From the NCBI RefSeq assembly GCF_003664645.1, contig NZ_RCHC01000023.1, positions 1-41,469 on the forward strand: a stretch of DNA of 41,469 nucleotides, read 5' to 3'. Made by a program: the position numbers and the translations under genes. Positions within the stretch are counted from its first letter, which is position 1; each line of letters starts with the position of its first letter. Positions 1-7,691 of the stretch are shown here, one piece after another. The stretch is from Acinetobacter chengduensis (GTDB lineage: Bacteria > Pseudomonadota > Gammaproteobacteria > Pseudomonadales > Moraxellaceae). The notes beneath the pieces were generated by a model. That model saw only the letters and a program-made list of their open reading frames with translations. It was not told the origin of the DNA and ran no database searches.

Positions 1-10
1 TTGTCTGTGT

Positions 11-32
11 GCGCCATAAGGCGCTCTTTTTA
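11..32 (+). terminator. Hairpin and T-run upstream of the phage lysin
   Basis: GCGCC and GGCGC form a 5-bp stem around an ATAA loop and are followed by TCTTTTT. It probably ends the phage transcript that enters from the left, or attenuates readthrough into the lysis genes. Confidence 0.55.
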
Positions 33-50
33 TGTCTAAAGGAAAGTGAA

Positions 51-638
51 ATGAATAAAAAATTAATCCCATCCCAAATTGAAGATCAAGCCAAAAAATT
101 AGGCGTTGAAAGTGCCGTATTACGTGCAGTGATCGAAGTTGAATGTAAAGGCTCGGGCTTTAATACGGACAATACACCAGTGATCTTATTTGAGCGTCAT
201 GTGATGCGACAACGTTTGATAGCAAATGGCCAATTAAAGATTGCAGATCAAATGATGATTAAGCGACCAGATCTATGTAGTAAAACGGCTGGTGGCTATG
301 GATTATATTCAGCCCAACACGGGCGTTTAAATGTAGCGACACAATACCATCGTGCATCTGCATTAGAGTCTGCAAGCTGGGGGATTGGGCAGGTAATGGG
401 CTATCACTGGCAGTCGCTAGGGTATGCATCTTTACAGGCCTTTGTAAATGCTATGTATAAAGATGAGGCTTCACAGCTTAAAGCGATGTGTCGATACATT
501 AAAGTGAATGGCCTAGTAAATGCACTTAAAAATAAAGACTGGAAAGCATTTGCACGCGGTTATAACGGCGTCGAATACGCTAAGAATAGCTATGATGTGA
601 AATTGGCGAATGCTTATAAGGAGTGGGGTGGTCAGTGA
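51..638 (+). CDS. Phage endolysin, N-acetylmuramidase family
   Basis: A 195-aa phage peptidoglycan hydrolase. The central block with VIEVECKGSGF (about residues 27-37) followed by ILFERH (45-50) is the signature of the DUF3380-type N-acetylmuramidase family; Glu31 sits where the family has its catalytic glutamate. One domain fills the protein and there is no signal peptide, so release through a holin encoded to the left, outside the window, is likely. I chose ATG 51 because AAAGGAAA lies just before it; the open frame extends upstream to a GTG at 9, which runs through a terminator hairpin. Its stop overlaps the GTG of the next gene, so the two are translationally coupled. The family is clear; the phage type is not. 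Confidence 0.85.
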   Translation: MNKKLIPSQIEDQAKKLGVESAVLRAVIEVECKGSGFNTDNTPVILFERHVMRQRLIANGQLKIADQMMIKRPDLCSKTAGGYGLYSAQHGRLNVATQYHRASALESASWGIGQVMGYHWQSLGYASLQAFVNAMYKDEASQLKAMCRYIKVNGLVNALKNKDWKAFARGYNGVEYAKNSYDVKLANAYKEWGGQ

Positions 639-1144
639 TTAAGACAACAATTCAAGCGTTTTTAGCCAAATTCTACGGAACCGTCATTATCACAATGGCG
701 GTTTTTTTATTGCTTGCACTTATCGGCTTTGGTGTGCAGACATGGCGAGTTTCGGCTTGGCAAGATGATTACGCACTACTTGATGCAAAATATAAAACTG
801 ATGTGGCCAAGGCTGAGGCGCTTACTGAAAAAGCCAAGGCTGACGCCGTTGCAAAAGAAAAACAATGGTCTGAAAAACTATTAAAAGCGGAGATCCAACA
901 TCGTGAGGATATCAAACAAATCATTGCTGATAGCAATAGCGCTAAGTCCGCTATTGATCGGCTGTCAAAGCAAATCGATACAGCCTCAAATCGTATGTCC
1001 ACAGCTACCCGAGAAACCATCATTGAGTACGCCAGTGCCAGCAGTGTCGTACTCGAAAAATGCGTCAATGAATATCGAACAGTGGCGCAACGAGCTGATG
1101 AACACGCAGCTGATGCAAAGCGATTAAGTGATGCATGGCCATAA
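635..1144 (+). CDS. Phage Rz-type inner-membrane spanin subunit
   Basis: A 169-aa protein with one N-terminal membrane segment (about residues 12-38, rich in I, V, L, F) followed by a long, charged, Ala/Lys/Glu-rich helical region of the coiled-coil kind. That is the architecture of Rz (i-spanin), which with its lipoprotein partner disrupts the outer membrane at the end of phage lysis. The GTG start at 635 overlaps the endolysin TGA (GTGA), with AAGGAG at 618-623. An earlier GTG at 623 would overlap that ribosome site and is less likely. Sequence is poorly conserved in this class, so the call rests on topology, position and the nested Rz1 frame. Confidence 0.75.
   Translation: MIKTTIQAFLAKFYGTVIITMAVFLLLALIGFGVQTWRVSAWQDDYALLDAKYKTDVAKAEALTEKAKADAVAKEKQWSEKLLKAEIQHREDIKQIIADSNSAKSAIDRLSKQIDTASNRMSTATRETIIEYASASSVVLEKCVNEYRTVAQRADEHAADAKRLSDAWP
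903..1127 (+). CDS. Rz1-type outer-membrane spanin lipoprotein, nested inside Rz
   Basis: A 74-aa protein read in another frame entirely inside the Rz-like gene. It opens with a short basic stretch, a hydrophobic segment and the lipobox LLIGC, predicting lipidation at Cys21. The mature part is proline-rich (PQLPEKPSLSTPVPAV), the hallmark of Rz1. Known Rz/Rz1 pairs are often nested in this way; the o-spanin binds the periplasmic tip of Rz. The start is GTG 903, with GGAG about 13 bases upstream. An overlapping reverse frame (769-1209) has no such signals and is a shadow. Confidence 0.75.
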   Translation: MRISNKSLLIAIALSPLLIGCQSKSIQPQIVCPQLPEKPSLSTPVPAVSYSKNASMNIEQWRNELMNTQLMQSD

Positions 1145-1146
1145 TA

Positions 1147-1170
1147 AGTAAAAGCCCTCAAGTGAGGGCT
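1147..1170 (-). terminator. Terminator of the integrase gene
   Basis: AGCCCTC and GAGGGCT form a 7-bp stem with a four-base loop. Read on the minus strand it is followed by TTTTACTT. It lies between the converging lysis cassette and integrase, and its T-run favours the minus-strand transcript. Confidence 0.6.
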
Positions 1171-1171
1171 A

Positions 1172-2158
1172 TCAATCCAGCCTGTTTGCAATTTCACTAG
1201 CTGTGGCATTGTAGTAAATCATAAGACTTCTTAAATCTTTATGACCAATCATCCGCGCTAAATCCAATACTTCTAATTTCTGAGCAAGCCTTGTGCATGC
1301 CTCATGTCTCGAATCATGAAAATGCAAATCCTTAATTTCGCAACGATCTCGTAATTTTCTCCAAAGTGTATCAAAACTTGAATCCTTAACGGTGAATACT
1401 TGATGACTGCTCAAACCTCGCATCAACCCCAACAATTCAACTGCACGTTTTGAGAGTGGCACATGTCGTTTTGTACCATTCTTAGTTTCATTCAAAGTGA
1501 CATATCTATTTTTTATATAAACACGATCCCAGGTTAACCCACGAATTTCACCTGCACGCATTGCGGTTTCAATTGCCAATAAGAAAGCAATCATAATTTG
1601 TTGAGTAAAGGTTTCAGGTGCTTGATTATTAAAATCTGCAGCAAGACATAATCGATTTACCTCATCCTCACTGATACGCCTGTCTCGGTGTGCAGGTGGT
1701 GGAGGCATCTTTAAATCACTCATCGGTGAATCATAAACCCACTTCCATTCTGTGCGAGCAACAGTGAATAGGGCAGATAGTATATTTCCTTCACGGCGTA
1801 CTGAGGCGGGCTTTACAGACTTAAGTCTTTTATCGCGCCACACAACGAAATCATCGGTAGTAATTTTAGCAATATGCTTTTTGCATAGTTGAGGGAAGTT
1901 TTTCTTGAAAGCTTTAAATCTTTTGATTTCAGAATCGCAGCCCTTATGCTTTGGACAAACCTCCTCTATATACCTATCAATTGCACAATTTAATGTATAA
2001 TCAGGAAGTTTTCCGCGTGATAACTCTCTTAATTCAGTTTCACGTTTTGATGCCCATGCGCGAGCCTGAGTCTTAGTATCGAATGTCGCACTTTCCCGAG
2101 TACCATTCACACTAATCTCAACTCGCCAAGCATCACCCCTTTGTCTAAAGGTGGCCAT
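1172..2158 (-). CDS. Prophage tyrosine-recombinase integrase
   Basis: A 328-aa site-specific recombinase that integrates and excises the prophage. The N-terminal half has an arm-binding-like segment (GTRESATFDTKTQARAWA, about 19-36) and a SAM-like core-binding domain (about 55-150). The C-terminal catalytic domain carries Arg201 (TAMRAGEIRGL), Lys230, the HxxR box with His281 and Arg284, His306 (GHKDLRS) and the nucleophile, probably Tyr315 from the nine-residue spacing to His306, in MIYYN. All catalytic positions are intact. It points towards the lysis genes and is the last phage gene before apparent host DNA, the usual place for an integrase next to its attachment site. ATG 2158 fits the family's usual start. 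Confidence 0.93.
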   Translation of the reverse strand: MATFRQRGDAWRVEISVNGTRESATFDTKTQARAWASKRETELRELSRGKLPDYTLNCAIDRYIEEVCPKHKGCDSEIKRFKAFKKNFPQLCKKHIAKITTDDFVVWRDKRLKSVKPASVRREGNILSALFTVARTEWKWVYDSPMSDLKMPPPPAHRDRRISEDEVNRLCLAADFNNQAPETFTQQIMIAFLLAIETAMRAGEIRGLTWDRVYIKNRYVTLNETKNGTKRHVPLSKRAVELLGLMRGLSSHQVFTVKDSSFDTLWRKLRDRCEIKDLHFHDSRHEACTRLAQKLEVLDLARMIGHKDLRSLMIYYNATASEIANRLD

Positions 2159-2473
2159 AATTTTCTCTCTAAAATGTCGTGGCGTAAATTTGGCGTAATC
2201 TATTTAGAGGGAATAATAAGGAATAATGAGATAACATGTAACTAACTAAATTATCAGTACATGTTAAATCGATAATAATTAAGAAAAAATTAGGTAAAAT
2301 TAGATAAAGTAAGAAAACACGAAATTAATAAAAGTGCCCGCTGAGCGCACCATCTTTGTATTTTATGCACATCCAATAATCACAAATATTAAAAAAACAA
2401 TGATCTATCCTTTTTCTATTCCTTGTAGTCGTACCTTAAGCTAGCTTTTAAATTTTAAATAATGTAGGTCGCT
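2159..2473. other. Gene-free prophage/host junction, probably containing an attachment site
   Basis: A 315-bp AT-rich stretch without a gene. Near the integrase start, GGCGTAA occurs twice, 11 bp apart (2181-2187, 2192-2198). A 9-bp inverted repeat follows, TAACATGTA at 2233-2241 and TACATGTTA at 2259-2267. Both could be integrase arm sites or the integrase operator. A GC-rich piece at 2334-2350 resembles the remains of a terminator stem. No tRNA or tmRNA 3' end is visible, so the att core cannot be placed without the other prophage end. Confidence 0.4.
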
Positions 2474-3688
2474 TTAGTTACTTGAAACGATGTATTCCTT
2501 CAAACCTTTAGTTAACAATAAGCTGAAAAGACACAGACACGCGCTCACGCAAATAATGATACTCATGGCCGCAGGGTGGTTATTGTTGAACAGTAGGCTA
2601 ACGGTGTAACTCATCACTGCGCCCATCGCAAATTGCATAGACACAGATAGGCCAGAAGCAGTTCCAGCTTGCTTAGGTAAAATTCGTAATAAATTCGCCA
2701 TTGAATTGGCACCAATAGAACCAGTTACCCCAACAAAGCATGCCAGTCCAATAATGAGCCAAACTGATGACTGAAGATTTAAATAGGTGATATAGGCCAA
2801 ATATAAGCCCGATATACAGGAAATACAGGCCATGATTTTTAGCAACTGCAATGCAGAGCAGTATTTCAGTGCCCGTGTGTTTATGCTGGTAAAAACCAAA
2901 ATCGAAAATAAGTTAAAAGCAAATAAATAACCGTATTGGGTCGGGCTAAAGCCATAGTATTGAATAAATACAAAAGAGGATGCAGTGATATAGGCAAACA
3001 TCCCACCAAAAGAAAAACTATTACAGAGCATGAGACCCCACGCAAAACGGCTACTGAGCACAGCTTTATAATTACTGAGAATACCTGCGGGGACATGGGG
3101 GCTTGGCGGGAGTTGAATTGCCCGTTTACTCCAAATTAGACAGAGCAACGCATAGACAAACAGAAATATAAAAATTCCGCTCCAATTTAGATATTCTGCA
3201 ATTAAAGCACCAAGAACAGGAGCGGCCAATGTCGCCATAATGGTGATAATGTGCATTAGCGATAATATCTTAGGAATTTCAGCATTACTAAATAAATCGC
3301 GTACCAAGGCTCTAGACAAAACTGATGCACTAGCGCCACCAATGGCTTGTAATAAACGGAAAAATTGCAGTTGCTCAATTTGGTTGGCAAGAATACAGCC
3401 TAATGTCGCCAAAATATAAATGACAATGCCGATGAGCAATAGTTTTTTACGGCCAAATCGATCAGACAAAGGGCCATACACCAGCATCCCCGCGCTAAAA
3501 CCAATTAAAAAAAGCGTAATGGTTTTTTGCGCTTCACTCACAGGGCTTTGTAAGTCCTGTGCAATAATAGGCAAGCTTGGCAAATACATATCAATGGATA
3601 GTGGGCCAAAAGCCACTAAAGCACTGAGCAATACAATAATAGACTTGGGTACATTTTTTTCAGAAGCTATTTTTTTAGATATAGTCAT
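2474..3688 (-). CDS. Bcr/CflA-family MFS transporter, coupled to hpaA
   Basis: A 404-aa, roughly 12-helix inner-membrane transporter of the drug:H+ antiporter-1 type. LSIDMYLPSLP (about residues 30-40) is typical of the Bcr/CflA subfamily, and the loop 2-3 motif GPLSDRFGRKK (about 72-82) is the MFS motif A. Known members export chloramphenicol, bicyclomycin or small metabolites; the substrate here cannot be read from sequence. The ATG shares one base with the TAA of hpaA (TAATG), so it is translated from the same transcript. Its pairing with the 4-HPA activator suggests export of a pathway compound or a structural analogue, which is inference. Confidence 0.82.
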   Translation of the reverse strand: MTISKKIASEKNVPKSIIVLLSALVAFGPLSIDMYLPSLPIIAQDLQSPVSEAQKTITLFLIGFSAGMLVYGPLSDRFGRKKLLLIGIVIYILATLGCILANQIEQLQFFRLLQAIGGASASVLSRALVRDLFSNAEIPKILSLMHIITIMATLAAPVLGALIAEYLNWSGIFIFLFVYALLCLIWSKRAIQLPPSPHVPAGILSNYKAVLSSRFAWGLMLCNSFSFGGMFAYITASSFVFIQYYGFSPTQYGYLFAFNLFSILVFTSINTRALKYCSALQLLKIMACISCISGLYLAYITYLNLQSSVWLIIGLACFVGVTGSIGANSMANLLRILPKQAGTASGLSVSMQFAMGAVMSYTVSLLFNNNHPAAMSIIICVSACLCLFSLLLTKGLKEYIVSSN

Positions 3689-4575
3689 TACATTCTAACC
3701 GTATTTAAATGGGTCGTACGGTAGTCCGAAGGGCGTATGCCCGCATGACGAGTAAAGAATCGACTAAAATAAGCAGGATCTTTAAAACCAAGCTGATAGC
3801 ACACAGTATTGATGGTTGCATCTGAAAAAATCAGCAGGCGTTTGGCTTCCTGCATTTGGCGGTCAAAAATGAGTTTTTTAGATGAAATATCCGCGACACG
3901 ACGACAAATATCATTCAATCGTGTTTCGGTGACATTCAGCGCTTGTGCATATTCACTTAAAGGCCAATGGTCAAGAAAATGATTTTCAATCAGCTCATTA
4001 AATGCACGGAATGTTGCTAAATCGCCACTACAACTATTAATACGTGGCGCCGTAACATCACCAAGGCGAATTAACTGAATAAAGATGAGTGACACCAAGC
4101 TTCTTAAAGCCACTTGACGATTTGGCTTGTTTGATTGGAATTCTCTTTGTAGATCATCAAAATAGCGCTCTAGCTGTATCAACTCATCACTACTTTTATT
4201 CTTTAGACCATCGAGAGATATACATAAAGGTACGATGTTTTGCACTTTTAAATCGACCTGTAATAAAGGCCAGACTAAATTTTGCTGTACGGTCAGTACA
4301 TGACCTTCACACATTGGGTCAGTAATAAAGGCGTGTGCAACAGAGGGCGGTGTCAAAAAGCACACAGGTGCTTTACAGACATATTTCACATCATCTAAAA
4401 AGATGCGAATTGAGCCTTTAGTAAAGAAGTGGATCTGAAAAAATCCGTCATGGCGATGCGCTGGCATGTTTACGCCAAAGAAGTCTGCCAATTTGCCTTG
4501 TGCATCATAATGAATTTCCGAATCCATATAGCGCTGGTCATAGACTTCGCCTAATTTGATGTTTGGAATCTGCAT
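3688..4575 (-). CDS. hpaA: AraC-family regulator of 4-HPA catabolism, HpaA-like
   Basis: A 295-aa regulator. The N-terminal half is a cupin-like sensor (MPAHRHDGFFQIHFFTKGSI, then LTPPSVAHAF). The C-terminal 100 residues are an AraC DNA-binding domain with two helix-turn-helix units, the second containing VCYQLGFKDPAYFSRFFTRH. The opening IPNIKLGEVYDQRY resembles E. coli HpaA, the 4-HPA-responsive activator of the hydroxylase genes. I chose ATG 4575 because AGAAGG sits about ten bases upstream and the homologue begins there; a TTG at 4620 and ATG at 4584 are less well placed. It is divergent from the hpa operon across a region with two HpaR-type palindromes, so it may itself be repressed by HpaR. 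Its likely targets are the hydroxylase and uptake genes. Confidence 0.85.
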   Translation of the reverse strand: MQIPNIKLGEVYDQRYMDSEIHYDAQGKLADFFGVNMPAHRHDGFFQIHFFTKGSIRIFLDDVKYVCKAPVCFLTPPSVAHAFITDPMCEGHVLTVQQNLVWPLLQVDLKVQNIVPLCISLDGLKNKSSDELIQLERYFDDLQREFQSNKPNRQVALRSLVSLIFIQLIRLGDVTAPRINSCSGDLATFRAFNELIENHFLDHWPLSEYAQALNVTETRLNDICRRVADISSKKLIFDRQMQEAKRLLIFSDATINTVCYQLGFKDPAYFSRFFTRHAGIRPSDYRTTHLNTVRM

Positions 4576-4636
4576 GTGATTCATACCTTCTAGTCCATGA
4601 AAAGTATAATTTTTTAACAATAACTGTAAAAAGTGC

Positions 4637-4680
4637 TTGAAAAAAGTTAATATGTTAATTATAAAGTTAATATATTAACT
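4637..4680 (+). promoter_or_regulatory. hpa operon promoter with two HpaR-type operators
   Basis: TTGAAA at 4637-4642 and TATAAA at 4660-4665 are separated by exactly 17 bp and form a strong sigma-70-type promoter pointing to hpaG1. A near-palindrome AGTTAATATGTTAATT (4645-4660) fills the spacer. An exact palindrome AGTTAATATATTAACT (4665-4680) covers the predicted start point. The centres are 20 bp apart, about two helical turns, which favours side-by-side binding of two dimers. Assignment to HpaR is inference from the same box at hpaR and the permease gene. Confidence 0.75.
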
Positions 4681-4734
4681 AATTTGCAAAATGTCTAGTC
4701 AATAATTGATCAGATCATAGATAGAGAGTCTCAA

Positions 4735-5397
4735 ATGAGTGAGTTAAATAAGAACAGCATGGATGGAAATATTTTTGGTATTGCATTGAATTACAAATGC
4801 TTATACGAAAAACTTCAAGCTCAGTTTAATGAAAAGCCTTATATAAATGAACCGAAAAAACCAGTTTTGTTTATTAAAACGCCAAATACGCGTAATCAAT
4901 CTGGTCAACATGTTGTTAAACAAAAAGATGACATTTTACAAGCAGGCCCGACACTGGGTATCGTGATTGGCAAAAGTACCAGCCGTGTTTCGGAAAATGA
5001 TGCTTTAGACCATGTAGCTGGTTTCGTTACCGTAAATGAGCTTAGTCTTCCTGAAGACAGTTACTACCGCCCAGCGATTAAAGCCAAATGCCAAGATGGT
5101 TTCTGTGTACTTGGTACGCCAGTGGCAAAAGAAGCAGTGACAGATTTGAATAATTTAGCGCTACGTGTGTATGTAAATGGCGAATTGAAACAGCAAGGCA
5201 CGACAGCAAACTGGATTCGTACACCTGCACAAATTATTGAACAAATTTCAGAATATATGCCTTTAAACGAAGGGGACATCATCCTGACGGGTACACCTTT
5301 GGGTCGTGTTGATCTACAAGCGGGCGATGAAGTTCGTGTTGAGATTGATCAGCTTGGCTCTGTGACAAATACAATTCAGGAAGAAGGGAACGAATGA
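4735..5397 (+). CDS. hpaG1: OPET decarboxylase/HHDD isomerase, subunit 1
   Basis: A 220-aa member of the fumarylacetoacetate-hydrolase fold family, corresponding to the N-terminal half of E. coli HpaG. Shared features are FGIALNYK near the start, LFIKTPNT, the block SLPEDSYYRPAIKAKCQDGFC (about 104-124) and ILTGTPLGRV near the end. In the homoprotocatechuate pathway HpaG decarboxylates 5-oxopent-3-ene-1,2,5-tricarboxylate and isomerises the product to 2-oxohept-3-ene-1,7-dioate. In E. coli both halves are one polypeptide; here they are separate genes. This is the first gene of the operon, and its last four bases overlap hpaG2 (ATGA). GAGAG lies upstream of the ATG. Confidence 0.9.
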   Translation: MSELNKNSMDGNIFGIALNYKCLYEKLQAQFNEKPYINEPKKPVLFIKTPNTRNQSGQHVVKQKDDILQAGPTLGIVIGKSTSRVSENDALDHVAGFVTVNELSLPEDSYYRPAIKAKCQDGFCVLGTPVAKEAVTDLNNLALRVYVNGELKQQGTTANWIRTPAQIIEQISEYMPLNEGDIILTGTPLGRVDLQAGDEVRVEIDQLGSVTNTIQEEGNE

Positions 5398-6158
5398 TGA
5401 AAACTGCACGCATCCGCCATAATGGTGAAATTTTTAATGTAGCTGTAAATGATGAGCTACAAGTGACTTTGCCGAATGGTGAAGTGCTAAATGAACAAGA
5501 TGTTGAATGGCTTCCACCTGCGCAGGGCACCATGTTCGCTTTAGGTTTGAACTATGCAGATCACGCACGCGAACTCGCTTTTGAACCACCTAAAGAGCCT
5601 TTGATTTTCATTAAGGCACCAAATACATATACAGGTCATAACGCCAATACATGGCGTCCTGACAATGTGGAATACATGCACTACGAGTGTGAGCTTGTAG
5701 CCGTAATTGGTAAGATAGCGAAAAACGTAAAACGTGAAGATGCATTGGATTATGTGGCGGGTTACACACTATGTAATGACTACGCAATCCGTGACTTCTT
5801 AGAAAACTACTACCGTCCGAACTTACGTGTGAAAAACCGTCATTCTACAACACCAGTAGGTCCGTACATTATTGATAAATCGTTAGTACCTTCACCCAAT
5901 AATCTCGTATTAAAAACTTGGGTGAATGGTGAGCTTCGTCAAGAAGGCACAACATCGGACATGATTTTCGATGTTCCATTCTTAATCGAATACATCTCAT
6001 CATTCATGACACTTCAACCCGGCGACATGATCGCTACAGGTACACCAGAAGGTTTATCTGATGTAGTCCCGGGCGATGAAGTTGTGGTTGAAATCGAAGG
6101 TATCGGCAAGTTACGCAACTTTATCGTTTCAGAATCGGATTTTTTCAAAACAGTTTAA
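5394..6158 (+). CDS. hpaG2: OPET decarboxylase/HHDD isomerase, subunit 2
   Basis: A 254-aa fumarylacetoacetate-hydrolase family protein matching the C-terminal half of E. coli HpaG. It carries FALGLNYADHA, the metal-site region EYMHYECELVAVIG, DYAIRDFLENYYRPNLRVK and GDMIATGTPEGLSDVVPGDEV; the glutamates in the second block are the expected divalent-metal ligands. With HpaG1 it should form the decarboxylase/isomerase step. Translation is coupled to hpaG1 through ATGA, with AGGAAGAAGGG upstream; a second ATG follows directly at 5397. The gap to hpaE is 10 bp. Confidence 0.92.
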   Translation: MMKTARIRHNGEIFNVAVNDELQVTLPNGEVLNEQDVEWLPPAQGTMFALGLNYADHARELAFEPPKEPLIFIKAPNTYTGHNANTWRPDNVEYMHYECELVAVIGKIAKNVKREDALDYVAGYTLCNDYAIRDFLENYYRPNLRVKNRHSTTPVGPYIIDKSLVPSPNNLVLKTWVNGELRQEGTTSDMIFDVPFLIEYISSFMTLQPGDMIATGTPEGLSDVVPGDEVVVEIEGIGKLRNFIVSESDFFKTV

Positions 6159-6168
6159 GTGTTAAAGG

Positions 6169-7638
6169 ATGAACAAAATGATTAAGCATTGGATTGATGG
6201 TAAAGAAGTAGAAAGCAAAGAAACATTTACCAACTACAACCCAGCAACGAACCAAGCGATTGGTGAAGTTGCAAGTGGCGGTCAAGAAGAGATTAATCTT
6301 GCAGTTGCTGCTGCAAAACGCGCTGCACCAGGCTGGGCAAAAACACCTGCGAAAGAACGTGCGCGTTTAATGCGTAACTTGGGCGACTTGATTGACCAAA
6401 ACGTAGCGAAAATTGCTGAACTTGAAACTTTAGATACAGGTTTGCCTATTCACCAAACCAAAAATGTATTGATTCCACGTGCATCGCATAATTTTAATTT
6501 CTTCGCGGAAGTATGTACGCGTTTAAATGGTCATACATATCCAGTAGACGACCAGATGTTGAACTACACACTGCACCAACCTGTAGGTGTATGTGGTTTA
6601 GTTTCTCCTTGGAATGTACCGTTCATGACGGCAACGTGGAAAACTGCACCATGTTTAGCATTAGGTAACACTGCTGTACTAAAAATGTCTGAACTTTCAC
6701 CTTTAACTGCAAACGAACTCGGTCGTTTAGCACTTGAAGCGGGTATTCCCGAAGGCGTATTCAACGTGGTTCAAGGTTATGGCGCAAATGCAGGTGATGC
6801 ACTGGTAAAACACCCAGATGTGCGTGCAATTTCATTCACAGGTGGTACAGCAACTGGTCGTAAGATCATGGCTGGTGCAGGCTTGAAAAAATACTCAATG
6901 GAATTGGGTGGTAAGTCTCCAGTGGTGATTTTTGAAGATGCTGACCTTGAGCGCGCATTAGATGCTGCACTGTTCACCATCTTCTCGTTGAACGGTGAGC
7001 GTTGTACTGCGGGTAGCCGTATTTTCATTCAAGAATCGGTCTATGACGAATTCGTAAAAGAATTTGCGCGCCGTGCGAAGAACATCAATGTCGGCGATCC
7101 GCAAGATCCAAATACACAAGTCGGTTCAATGATCACTAAAGCGCATTACGACAAAGTAACGGGCTACATCAAGATTGGTATCGAAGAAGGTGCAAACTTG
7201 GTTGCGGGTGGTTTAGAGCGTCCAGCGGGCTTAGCAGAACATTTGAAAAATGGTCATTTTGTTCAGCCAACGGTATTTGCTGATGTCGATAACCGTATGC
7301 GTATTGCGCAAGAAGAAATCTTTGGCCCAGTGGTATGTTTGATCAAATTTAAAGATGAAGCGGAAGCACTTCGTTTGGCGAACGACACTGAATATGGTTT
7401 GGCATCTTATATTTGGACGCAAGACATTGCTAAAGCACATCGTTTAGCTGCGGGTATTGAAGCAGGTATGGTGTTTATTAATAGTCAAAACGTACGTGAT
7501 TTACGTCAGCCATTTGGTGGTATTAAAGGTTCTGGTACAGGTCGTGAGGGTGGTGAGTACAGTCTAGAAGTATTCACAGAGCTTAAGAACGTATGTATTT
7601 CAATGGGTTCACACCATATTCCAAAGTGGGGCGTGTAA
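6169..7638 (+). CDS. hpaE: 5-carboxymethyl-2-hydroxymuconate semialdehyde dehydrogenase
   Basis: A 489-aa NAD-dependent aldehyde dehydrogenase, full length for the family. The general base Glu245 (MELGGKSP) and catalytic Cys279 (GERCTAGSR) are 34 residues apart as in classical ALDHs. FTGGTATGRKIM is in the NAD-binding fold, and EEIFGPVVCL and FGGIKGSGTGREGG are typical C-terminal motifs. It oxidises the ring-cleavage product CHMS to 5-carboxymethyl-2-hydroxymuconate. Placement between hpaG2 and hpaD matches the E. coli hpaGEDFHI order. AAAGGA precedes the ATG. Confidence 0.95.
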   Translation: MNKMIKHWIDGKEVESKETFTNYNPATNQAIGEVASGGQEEINLAVAAAKRAAPGWAKTPAKERARLMRNLGDLIDQNVAKIAELETLDTGLPIHQTKNVLIPRASHNFNFFAEVCTRLNGHTYPVDDQMLNYTLHQPVGVCGLVSPWNVPFMTATWKTAPCLALGNTAVLKMSELSPLTANELGRLALEAGIPEGVFNVVQGYGANAGDALVKHPDVRAISFTGGTATGRKIMAGAGLKKYSMELGGKSPVVIFEDADLERALDAALFTIFSLNGERCTAGSRIFIQESVYDEFVKEFARRAKNINVGDPQDPNTQVGSMITKAHYDKVTGYIKIGIEEGANLVAGGLERPAGLAEHLKNGHFVQPTVFADVDNRMRIAQEEIFGPVVCLIKFKDEAEALRLANDTEYGLASYIWTQDIAKAHRLAAGIEAGMVFINSQNVRDLRQPFGGIKGSGTGREGGEYSLEVFTELKNVCISMGSHHIPKWGV

Positions 7639-7691
7639 ACGCTACCTTCGGGAAATAAATAAAGAATTTTAAAATTTCAGGAAGAAAGAAT

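Noticed and set aside
769..1209. 146-codon reverse frame over the Rz/Rz1 region
   Set aside because: It lies opposite a gene with good spanin features, crosses the integrase terminator, and has no ribosome site or recognisable motif.
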